From Thermoplasmata archaeon (lineage in GTDB: Archaea > Thermoplasmatota > Thermoplasmata > Thermoplasmatales > Thermoplasmataceae), in NCBI GenBank assembly GCA_021792045.1, contig JAJYVJ010000010.1, forward strand, positions 1-25,984: a stretch of 25,984 bases of DNA. Reading direction: 5' to 3'. A program made the position numbers and the translations under genes. How positions within the stretch are numbered: position 1 is the first letter of the stretch; each line of letters starts with the position of its first letter. The notes below the pieces were generated by a model. The model saw only the letters and a program-made list of their open reading frames with translations. It searched no databases and was not told where the DNA came from. This document shows, one piece after another, positions 1-6,654 of the stretch.

Positions 1-123
1 AGGATTCTAGAGAAGGAGAGGAAGTGGAACTCACCGCAGCAGTTCATTCAGGATGCTCTCAATGAAAAGATTGATCACTGGAAGAAAGAGCACCCTTCAC
101 ATGGGGTCAATGACCTAAAGTAG
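1..123 (+). CDS. C-terminal end of a ribbon-helix-helix-like small regulator (partial)
   Basis: The reading frame is open from the first base to a TAG at 121-123 (40 codons), so the 5' end lies outside the window. The visible residues include SPQQFIQDALNEKID followed by a charged tail. That resembles the second helix of CopG/Arc-type ribbon-helix-helix proteins, where a residue run such as 'sp.efIr.Ai..ki..w' is common. Such proteins are usually DNA-binding repressors or antitoxins. The last 17 bases overlap the convergent minus-strand gene that ends at 107. Family assignment rests on a short stretch only. Confidence 0.5.
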   Translation, partial: RILEKERKWNSPQQFIQDALNEKIDHWKKEHPSHGVNDLK

Positions 124-310
124 AGGCATCCTCTATGGCCTGTCTTAAGTCGTTGATGTGAACCTTTTCGGTATTTGCCTTCATAAGCAGCAGTGCATCT
201 GTTACGGCTGTCTTGCATATCAAGTCTATTTCTATTCGCGATATTTCATCCATGGCAAGCTGGAGTCCCTTTAAGACGCCGTTCCAAAACTCCATATCGA
301 GTCTGTTCAC
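107..310 (-). CDS. Small protein, second gene of two-gene cassette A (unknown function)
   Basis: A 67-residue protein, predicted mostly helical, soluble and acidic, with no signal peptide or membrane segment. It starts with GTG at 308-310, and this GTG overlaps the TGA of the upstream gene (GTGA), so the two are probably translationally coupled. The arrangement is repeated at 10718-11121, where the first genes are clearly homologous; the second genes match only in size, position and coupling. I do not recognise a family. The recurring coupled pair would suit a small regulatory or toxin-antitoxin-like unit, but no toxin motif is visible. Confidence 0.6.
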   Translation of the reverse strand: MNRLDMEFWNGVLKGLQLAMDEISRIEIDLICKTAVTDALLLMKANTEKVHINDLRQAIEDASTLGH

Positions 311-513
311 TCACTCTCGCCATCCATTTGGGCAATCTTCTCTCTCAGTATTTGTGCGAACTCCCTGAAGTTCCTCGTCTGTTTAAGCACGTCCCCTATC
401 ATTGCGGAATCGAGTTCTCTCCTGTCATTCCAGCCTTTTCTGTATCCCTCTTTTCTTGCTGCCTGAATCTGGATGTCATCAGGCAAATACAGCGATTCTC
501 CTTTCCTGTTCAT
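307..513 (-). CDS. Small basic protein, first gene of two-gene cassette A (unknown function)
   Basis: A 68-residue protein. Its middle carries RKEGYRKGWNDRRELD, then IGD, then RNF..F..ILR.K. The protein encoded at 10915-11121 repeats this almost position for position (RKEGYNKGWKERGEHD, IGD, RNY..F..IL..K), so the two are paralogues. The charged N-terminus and helix-forming C-terminus suggest a nucleic-acid or protein-binding role, but I know no named family. Its stop overlaps the start of the next gene. An AT-rich TATA-like element at 581-590 lies about 70 bases upstream. Confidence 0.65.
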   Translation of the reverse strand: MNRKGESLYLPDDIQIQAARKEGYRKGWNDRRELDSAMIGDVLKQTRNFREFAQILREKIAQMDGESE

Positions 514-580
514 GAATTTCCCTTTATCTTCTGGAGACCTAAGAGGTTGCCATAAGGCCGATAAATGAGAAAAAGAGCAT

Positions 581-590
581 AATTATATCA
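581..590 (-). promoter_or_regulatory. Possible TATA box for cassette A
   Basis: On the minus strand an ATATAATT-like element lies about 70 bases upstream of the ATG at 513. With the usual archaeal spacing, transcription would start near 558. No clear BRE is visible, so this is a tentative call. Confidence 0.3.
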
Positions 591-610
591 TGTAGGGATT
601 CCTGTTCAAG

Positions 611-630
611 CAACGCATTGCCAAGCGTTG
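611..630. repeat. Inverted repeat upstream of the HerA-NurA-DpdA operon promoter
   Basis: CAACGC at 611-616 and GCGTTG at 625-630 form a perfect 6-base inverted repeat around an 8-base spacer. It ends about 20 bases before the TATA box at 650-656, so it could be an operator for the operon or a site shared with the divergent cassette A. Confidence 0.4.
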
Positions 631-649
631 ACATGCAACCGTAACAATA

Positions 650-679
650 TTTATAAGGCGTTTTGGGGTAAAACGATCT
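650..679 (+). promoter_or_regulatory. Archaeal promoter of the seven-gene HerA-NurA-DpdA operon
   Basis: TTTATAA at 650-656 is a good archaeal TATA box. Transcription would start near 679, leaving a leader of about 80 bases before the first start codon at 763. No further comparable promoter or sizeable gap occurs before 7797, which supports a single transcript. Confidence 0.5.
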
Positions 680-762
680 GGTAACATACAGATGACAAAT
701 TTTCGCCATAGTGAAATAATGTTATGCTACATCTCGATTTTAACTTGAAGGGGTGAAAAAAC

Positions 763-930
763 ATGGACAAAAAGGAGATAGAGTTTGAGTTCGAGCGGGC
801 AACGAAGAACACTTACAGGTTCCAGGAGAAGAGTTCCGGGTCTCCCGTGATAGGCACACTGTATGTCCAGAAGTCAGTGTTCGGTTCCAAGGAGCCGAAG
901 AAGGTTAAGGTTACAGTGGAGTGGGATTAA
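763..930 (+). CDS. Conserved small acidic protein, first gene of the operon
   Basis: A 55-residue protein starting at ATG 763. The ribosome site GAAGGGGTGAAA lies at 748-759, and almost the same string precedes the next two genes. The sequence begins with a run of acidic and charged residues (KKEIEFEFERATKNTYRF), then SPVIGTLYVQK, and ends VKVTVEWD. Short proteins of this layout (an 'ETKNT..F' segment, 'VIGTLYVQK', then a beta-strand end) occur as uncharacterised proteins in other prokaryotes; this is from memory and I give no function. As the leader gene of a defence-like operon it may be a small accessory or regulatory subunit. Confidence 0.7.
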   Translation: MDKKEIEFEFERATKNTYRFQEKSSGSPVIGTLYVQKSVFGSKEPKKVKVTVEWD

Positions 931-969
931 TGCGAAGGTGTCTGAGAGGATTCTGAAGGGGTGAAACAA

Positions 970-1179
970 ATGGGCAGTATCTCAAAGACACTGAACAAGG
1001 CAAAATTTAGGGGAAGCATGAATGGCTTCCTCTTTCTGCAAACCTACAGGGAAACCAATAAAGTTATATTGAGTAAGGATGAGGTGATTGCGCTGCTTGC
1101 CAAGAATTTGTTCCCAGACGGAAACATGCCGGCAGAAGTCAACGTTACCGTGAGCTGGAATGAAAATGAAGGAAATTGA
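970..1179 (+). CDS. Small unknown protein, second gene of the operon
   Basis: A 69-residue protein. I chose ATG 970 rather than GTG 961 because the GTG lies inside the ribosome site GAAGGGGTGAAA. The C-terminal end (AEVNVTVSWNENEGN) resembles the end of the preceding 55-residue protein (VKVTVEWD), so the two may share a small beta-rich fold. There are no membrane segments or catalytic motifs. It sits 39 bases after the first gene and 23 bases before the nuclease gene, in the same operon. Confidence 0.6.
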   Translation: MGSISKTLNKAKFRGSMNGFLFLQTYRETNKVILSKDEVIALLAKNLFPDGNMPAEVNVTVSWNENEGN

Positions 1180-1202
1180 GGATATTTTGAAGGGGTAAAG
1201 AA

Positions 1203-1973
1203 ATGTCACTTGGAGATCAATTAAGAAGAAAAGCCATAGAAATTTTGCATAAACACCCTCAAGGTATTAGATATGAAAACTTGCTTAGAGAAGTACAATA
1301 TGCTTATCCGGAGGCAAAGTGGAAGACTCTTGAAGGTTCAATTTGGAATCTTGACGAAACGTCAAACGGAATGGTTGTTAAGCCCCAGAGAGGATTATTT
1401 ATTTTATCTAAGTTCTTATCTAATGAAGATGAAGCCCTTACTGTTAAAGTAACAAACTCAGAAAACAGTAGAATTGTAATAGAACAAGAGAGAGACGAGT
1501 CTGCGTTTTATGGGTCATTTGCAGATTATTTGCAAGATGACTTGAATGAATGTAGCGTAGCCAAAAGTTATGGTGGGAACAGATTAGAACGAAAATGGAT
1601 GACCCCTGATGTAGTTGGATACTATAAGGTTAAAACAACCGCGTCTTTTCCTAGAGCGCCGGAGATAGTAACTGCGGAGATTAAAATTACAAAAGATTAT
1701 CAAAATGCTATAACCGGCTTCGGGCAAGCTTCTTCATACCTTTTATATAGCCATAAATCGTATTTGGTGATCCCTAGGCAAGTGCAAATAGAGGACAGAG
1801 CAATAATAGAATCTCTCTGTACGACATTTGGGATAGGTTTAGTAATATTCAATGTCGACAGTTCAGAGAAACCAGCATTTGAACTTAGGAACAAAGCACA
1901 AAGACGTGAACCGGATATTTTTTATTTAAATAAATACGGAACACGAATAGTTGACTTTCTTGAGGAGGATTGA
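1203..1973 (+). CDS. Winged-helix (HARE-HTH-like) PD-(D/E)XK nuclease-like protein
   Basis: A 256-residue protein that is probably a DNA-binding nuclease. Residues 5-70 form a winged helix: a helix with AIEILHKHPQGIRYENLL, then the basic strand ending QRGLFIL, resembling HARE-HTH and related domains that precede restriction nuclease domains. Residues about 100-220 look like a PD-(D/E)XK core: TPDVVG at 134-139 supplies the acidic residue, AEIK at 158-161 supplies E-x-K, and GFGQASSYLL at 172-181 supplies the usual helix with Gln, followed by the strand SYLVIPR. Start ATG 1203 has the ribosome site GAAGGGGTAAAG. Its stop overlaps the TTG start of the next gene. HARE-HTH domains have been proposed to read modified DNA, which fits the base-exchange enzyme at the operon end. 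The nuclease call comes from motif order and is not proven. Confidence 0.65.
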   Translation: MSLGDQLRRKAIEILHKHPQGIRYENLLREVQYAYPEAKWKTLEGSIWNLDETSNGMVVKPQRGLFILSKFLSNEDEALTVKVTNSENSRIVIEQERDESAFYGSFADYLQDDLNECSVAKSYGGNRLERKWMTPDVVGYYKVKTTASFPRAPEIVTAEIKITKDYQNAITGFGQASSYLLYSHKSYLVIPRQVQIEDRAIIESLCTTFGIGLVIFNVDSSEKPAFELRNKAQRREPDIFYLNKYGTRIVDFLEED

Positions 1974-2899
1974 GGAGACATTGGAGAAGTGAAAATTTGG
2001 GTCTAAACACGTACAAGAAGCAATCAAAAATCAATTTTTCTAAAGATGAAGCATATAGAGAACTTGCAAGGCTCAGTCTGCCAGCATTGCGATCACTATT
2101 GGAAGAGTCTGGAAAATTCATAGATAAAACCATGGAATTCTCATCAAATGTTGAAGATGAAACAGACCCACCGAAATCGTACGCCTTTTTTAACAGGAGA
2201 ATGCGCGAAGCGTTGCCTGAAATGGCAAAGAATTTCAATGAAACTGTTGGGTTGTTGGAAAAAGGGGCAAAGGATTTCTACCTGAGCTTTCCACAAGTGC
2301 GTCGCGTTAGAGACGAGATTAAGTTTAGTGGAAAGTACTTTGATATACTCTTGGGAATAAAAGGTGGGAGTAGAACTCTTATCGATTTTTTAGATCATGA
2401 AACCAAACAGGTCGACTCTAAAACTTTCGCTGATCTAGAAGTGCTGAAAAAGGACGTGGATTCCATAAATTTACTTGATTCAAAGGTAACCGCATATATG
2501 TACGAAGCCATCGAAGCTGCTGAACAAGGCATGATGGCTGCACCAGTTCTCTTAGCTGGTAAAGTTGTCATTAACCTGATAGAGGGGATGGAAAGATCCA
2601 TTGAAGCTAAGATATCCGGTAAAATAAATGACAAATCAGATGATTCAAATCAGACAGGAAAAACCAAGACAAAGGACGAGGAGTTAGCCAGGATGATGAT
2701 TAAAAAAAAGTTTATTAGACGGGAACAAGAAGAATTCTATATAACTGTGTTCAGAAAGGCAAGAAACTACTATTCGCATGATCTTGATTTTCCACACAGT
2801 TTATCCGAGTCTATTGGTTACATTGGTAATTGCATTTCTCTGCTAAAGATTTATCCCGAATTCTTGTCGAAACCGAACTCCACAAACGAGGGGGAATAA
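1970..2899 (+). CDS. Helical protein with a C-terminal HEPN-type motif (candidate RNase effector)
   Basis: A 309-residue, almost entirely helical protein. Near the C-terminus it has ARNYYSHD; RNYYSH (about residues 265-270) fits the R-x4-H signature of HEPN RNases, preceded by helices with the spacing common in HEPN/DUF4145-type domains. A low-complexity charged linker (about 215-240) separates the first 210 residues, which I do not recognise. The start is uncertain: TTG 1970 overlaps the previous stop (TTGA) but sits only two bases after GGAGG, while TTG 1997 follows GGAGAAGTG. The tight coupling to its neighbours suggests the product acts in the same complex. If HEPN is correct, an RNA-cleaving, growth-arresting output is possible; this is inference. 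Confidence 0.6.
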   Translation: MRRHWRSENLGLNTYKKQSKINFSKDEAYRELARLSLPALRSLLEESGKFIDKTMEFSSNVEDETDPPKSYAFFNRRMREALPEMAKNFNETVGLLEKGAKDFYLSFPQVRRVRDEIKFSGKYFDILLGIKGGSRTLIDFLDHETKQVDSKTFADLEVLKKDVDSINLLDSKVTAYMYEAIEAAEQGMMAAPVLLAGKVVINLIEGMERSIEAKISGKINDKSDDSNQTGKTKTKDEELARMMIKKKFIRREQEEFYITVFRKARNYYSHDLDFPHSLSESIGYIGNCISLLKIYPEFLSKPNSTNEGE

Positions 2900-2911
2900 A
2901 AAAGGTGTGTG

Positions 2912-4774
2912 ATGTATGAAGTGGTAAACAGATCAAATATCTCTAGCGTGTTTAATCTTTACGACAGTGCGTTGAATCAAACACGCAAGCGACTAGAGAA
3001 CAGGGTTGTAGATGGCACACACGAATTAGAGGAGTTCTATGGGCAATTTCTAAAAAACCATATTGTTAAATATTCTCCATTATTCAAAAACGAGGCTTTT
3101 AGGCGAGAAATGCACAGAGAACTGGAACAGAGACATAGAACATCTACTCTAAGATTCTGGGCCATTGACGGAACTTGTAAAAAGGTAGACACATCGGATC
3201 TTGCAATTTTTTATGGAGGTTCTTACGTGGTAAAAGGAGAACTGGGGTTGCAAAACAATCCACCATTATTGTCCTACCATGAATCTGAACCAGAGGACGA
3301 TAGCAGCTTAGTTGCGTATCTGCCCTTATCGCCAGAAGATTTGACTGTTATCAACCCAGAAAGTAGATTCTTTGTCGACGATGAGGAAAGAATATCTGCT
3401 TCAGGCCTAGATACCTCACTAATGTTGCTCGCTGAAATATTCATGTGCTATCGCGGGGCTTCTGGGCCAGATAGACCACACATCATACTATGGGATCATT
3501 CATTGTCCTCTGTTTTGGCAAATGCGACTCCAAATGTTAGAGAACTGAGGTTTTCCGGAGTCCAAATAGTAGGCGAGACAGTGTGGTACCCTGATCTGCT
3601 TGTTGGATACTCTAAACCTTGGAACTCCGAACTTAATGTTCCATCTAGAAAGTCCCACCGTTTGTGGGAGAGAGCAATAGCGAATATATACGCATCTCCG
3701 TCCAAAACTCTAGACTTGCAGCAATTTGCTAAAGACGCGAAGTTGCCTATTGGAGTAGTAGAGAGTCAAGTCAAGATTATATGGGAATGCGACAGATACG
3801 GGAAACAGCAAATAAATAAGAATCCTGAAGGTGCCCTTGTTAAAAAAGAAGGAAATATCCTCCATCTAAATATGGAATACGTTAATTCTCCTGCTAAAAT
3901 CGAAAGATTATTTTTGTATTTTTGTAACCGACTTTTTCAAGATAAGGATCCATCTATTTTGATTTATAGTTTCATGGATGATTCAGGACAACAAAGGGAC
4001 AGGTTTCTTTCTCAAGAGGAAATTTCATTTCTCCTTGCAGTTGGTCTCAGACTGACATTTGAAAATGCTTGGAAGAATATGATTTCACTTGTTGGGGTTT
4101 CCAAGGATTCGGCGTCAACTTACTTTACAAATCACTACCTAGGAGTGATGAGACACATCGGTCGTTTTGATTTTACCCCAAAACGCATCCCAGCAACGGA
4201 TAGACTTACGTTCGAGAGAATTCCATTTATTGATGAAAGCTTAGAGGGACCATGGGGATCAACCGAATTTGATGCCGTATTCATGACTCTACGAATGCGA
4301 AAGGAATTTGGTTCTGATGAAGTTACCCTGCAAGGTGTGAGAGGCAACGTTTTGGTTCAACCAAATATAATAATGAAGTCTCTTGTCCAGTTTCAGTTAG
4401 TCAGAAATCCACCCGGAGAGGAAATAATGTCTCATGTCATCTTTGTGGATCGACTAATTCACCCTGAAGCGCAGCCCCCGCATAGGGTAACGGTCATTGA
4501 GGGAGACCGTGACCTAGGAACGCTCGAGCCTTTTGTTCAGTTGAATTCGTCAGACACCGATCACGAGCAGGAGCTGCAGATGTATTTACTTTCGGTTTTG
4601 ACCAGGAATGTGTTCCCAGAAGTGATCGGGTATCCAGACCCGCTGCACCATGCTGATAGAGGAGCAAAGTCCGTGCTCAAAATGGTTGAGCCAATGTTAC
4701 GTTCATCAGAATGGTTGAACAGAGCCAATCCTATTCACAGAACAGTAAGACAAGTAAGGGAGGGAAAAAGATGA
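2912..4774 (+). CDS. nurA: NurA-domain nuclease, long variant
   Basis: A 620-residue NurA-type nuclease. NurA is the partner nuclease of the HerA translocase, cutting DNA threaded through the HerA hexamer. Visible NurA marks are the metal-binding Asp in FWAIDGTCK (about 82-90), a second Asp in IILWDHSLSS (about 191-200), and the C-terminal YPDPLHHADRGAK (about 574-586), which matches the conserved end motif of the family. It is much longer than housekeeping archaeal NurA (roughly 300-450 residues), with an insertion in the middle (about 210-450). ATG 2912 is preferred over GTG 2909 because of AAAGGTG at 2901-2907. Its stop overlaps the HerA start (ATGA), the coupling expected for a hetero-complex. 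The long form and context point to a defence-associated paralogue rather than the recombination-repair copy. Confidence 0.85.
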   Translation: MYEVVNRSNISSVFNLYDSALNQTRKRLENRVVDGTHELEEFYGQFLKNHIVKYSPLFKNEAFRREMHRELEQRHRTSTLRFWAIDGTCKKVDTSDLAIFYGGSYVVKGELGLQNNPPLLSYHESEPEDDSSLVAYLPLSPEDLTVINPESRFFVDDEERISASGLDTSLMLLAEIFMCYRGASGPDRPHIILWDHSLSSVLANATPNVRELRFSGVQIVGETVWYPDLLVGYSKPWNSELNVPSRKSHRLWERAIANIYASPSKTLDLQQFAKDAKLPIGVVESQVKIIWECDRYGKQQINKNPEGALVKKEGNILHLNMEYVNSPAKIERLFLYFCNRLFQDKDPSILIYSFMDDSGQQRDRFLSQEEISFLLAVGLRLTFENAWKNMISLVGVSKDSASTYFTNHYLGVMRHIGRFDFTPKRIPATDRLTFERIPFIDESLEGPWGSTEFDAVFMTLRMRKEFGSDEVTLQGVRGNVLVQPNIIMKSLVQFQLVRNPPGEEIMSHVIFVDRLIHPEAQPPHRVTVIEGDRDLGTLEPFVQLNSSDTDHEQELQMYLLSVLTRNVFPEVIGYPDPLHHADRGAKSVLKMVEPMLRSSEWLNRANPIHRTVRQVREGKR

Positions 4775-6612
4775 CTGAAAATCCGTTTGACGACGAAAGA
4801 TTGCATGGAGCAAGATCTGCTTTGGTGAAGATGACCCCTGATGAGCAGGGAAGATTTAGCTTCGAGTTGATGTGTCAGTACACAAGATTAGGACTCCATG
4901 GCCTTCAGGTAGGAGACCTCATTGGTATTGAAAATTACACTCCGAACACGAACGGGGGGAGGGTGTACTCAATCTTGACGATAAGTCAAATATATCCCGT
5001 TCACTTTGCGGCACAAGGATCGGGGGCGTATCCCGGGCACATATTTGAGTCCATGAGGTCGATAAAGGAAGATTGGGAGACCCAGGAAACCAGACCAATG
5101 CATCTGACCACAACCATTGAAATTCAGGCAGTGTCCACAGGGTTTCAGTTTTCGTTTAACCCCCGTGAATCAGAAGAACTTCCTCCCCTGGTCGAAGAAG
5201 AGAATTTACCTATGATTGGCGCAGAAATAAGGCCTCTTAGTATGCCAATGGTTGATGCTATAATAAATCAAGGAGTGAGAACAGAGCCGGATTCTCCTTT
5301 CAATCATAAAAAATTCCCGCAGCTTAATGTTCGCCTGAGCCAAGAAAACCTCCTGACTACGCATTTTGGAATCTTTGGTTTTACAGGAGTAGGGAAGTCT
5401 AATTTGGTATCGTCTATGATCTATTCACTATGTTTTGAGAATGCTGAGCCCTCATCAAATTTTATAGTCTTTGACCCAAACGATGAGTACCTTGGGTTAT
5501 TCATAGACAGGTTCATCTCCAACCCGGAGGAAGTGTCTTACATACATATTGGCTCAGATTCTTTGCACGGTACAATTACAAGTGCTCTCGGAAATGATAA
5601 CGAACCATCACAAGAGATCCTTCAGATAATGTGGCAACAACTCAGACTACCTCCGCCCCTGCGAGAGTTATCCAACCGTGAACCCGCTTTCCGAGACAGG
5701 ATTTTCGGTGGGCTCCAGAATGTCTTTCATCGTACTAGGATAGTATTGCCATTTGAGGATGTCGCTACCCTTATCATAGATACGTTAAGTGAGCAGACTC
5801 CTGAACAATCTGGCCCCCCAACAAAGGCGGCACTTCTGGAGTTAACGGAAGCCTGGAGTAACCCGTTTGATGGGGTTCCTATAAGCGCCGAAAACATCAA
5901 TAGGGCGATACTTTTAGCGAGATCCCAGCAGGTGCAATCTCCAATTAATGCTTTTCCTGAAAGGTCTAGTCAAAGAAATACACTAACTGGGATATTAAAT
6001 AGATCAATTAACGCACTCAGGAGACAATCTACAAAGCTTGGTGAAATACCTCCTGGAGCAATTTTACAAGTTGGTGATTTAATAAACAGTGTAACAAATC
6101 CGGACCGCAGACAAGCTATCATAATCACTGGCCGCAGAGATTCTGAGATTAAACATTTCGCATCTCAGCTTGGGAACGCAATTTATGAGAGAAGAAGACA
6201 CGAGAGTACGCGTGAGCCATATGTAACGTTCATCTTCGATGAAGCTGACCTCTTCATTCCTCAAGCAGGCACTGATAAGGACACTGTTGACGTGAGGGAA
6301 TTATGCGTAACTCTTGCTAGAAGAGGTAGAAAATTTGGACTGGGTCTTGGGATATCAACTCAGCGATCATCGCTGTTAGATACTGAGGTTATGGCTAATC
6401 TTCATACTTACTTCGTTAGTAAGTTACCGAGAGCGGATGACAGGCAAAGAGTCGCTGAGGCTTTTGGAATAAGTGAGGGTCAGCTGGCTCCGACCTTCAC
6501 TTTCAGTCGTGGTAATTGGTTGGTGATAAGTCATGATGCAACCGGTTTGAAAGGAGTACCTATTCCCACTATAGCAGATGATGCCAACGATAGAATTTCC
6601 TCGGAAGTATAA
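4771..6612 (+). CDS. herA: HerA-family hexameric DNA translocase ATPase
   Basis: A 613-residue ATPase of the HerA/FtsK superfamily, which pumps duplex DNA and feeds NurA. Residues 1-190 form a HAS-barrel-like N-terminal region. GFTGVGKS at 203-210 is the Walker A motif, VFDPNDEY at 233-240 the strand typical of HerA, and FIFDEADLF (about 487-495) the Walker B. ARRGRKFGLGLGISTQR at 516-532 is the sensor/arginine-finger region seen in HerA. ATG 4771 is chosen because it overlaps the NurA stop and has GGGAGGG just upstream; a longer frame from 4711 lies inside NurA. All catalytic motifs are intact. Co-translation with NurA and linkage to a base-modifying enzyme place it in the defence operon. 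Confidence 0.9.
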   Translation: MTENPFDDERLHGARSALVKMTPDEQGRFSFELMCQYTRLGLHGLQVGDLIGIENYTPNTNGGRVYSILTISQIYPVHFAAQGSGAYPGHIFESMRSIKEDWETQETRPMHLTTTIEIQAVSTGFQFSFNPRESEELPPLVEEENLPMIGAEIRPLSMPMVDAIINQGVRTEPDSPFNHKKFPQLNVRLSQENLLTTHFGIFGFTGVGKSNLVSSMIYSLCFENAEPSSNFIVFDPNDEYLGLFIDRFISNPEEVSYIHIGSDSLHGTITSALGNDNEPSQEILQIMWQQLRLPPPLRELSNREPAFRDRIFGGLQNVFHRTRIVLPFEDVATLIIDTLSEQTPEQSGPPTKAALLELTEAWSNPFDGVPISAENINRAILLARSQQVQSPINAFPERSSQRNTLTGILNRSINALRRQSTKLGEIPPGAILQVGDLINSVTNPDRRQAIIITGRRDSEIKHFASQLGNAIYERRRHESTREPYVTFIFDEADLFIPQAGTDKDTVDVRELCVTLARRGRKFGLGLGISTQRSSLLDTEVMANLHTYFVSKLPRADDRQRVAEAFGISEGQLAPTFTFSRGNWLVISHDATGLKGVPIPTIADDANDRISSEV

Positions 6613-6654
6613 TGATATGCGATCCGGCGAAAAAATTAAGTCCGTTGAGGACCT

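Noticed and set aside
193..555. 120-codon plus-strand open frame
   Set aside because: It lies antisense to the two coupled small genes of cassette A; Leu/Phe/Cys-rich composition and no ribosome site.
4711..4770. Longer HerA N-terminus from ATG 4711
   Set aside because: Those 20 codons lie inside the NurA C-terminus; ATG 4771 has a strong ribosome site and the ATGA overlap.
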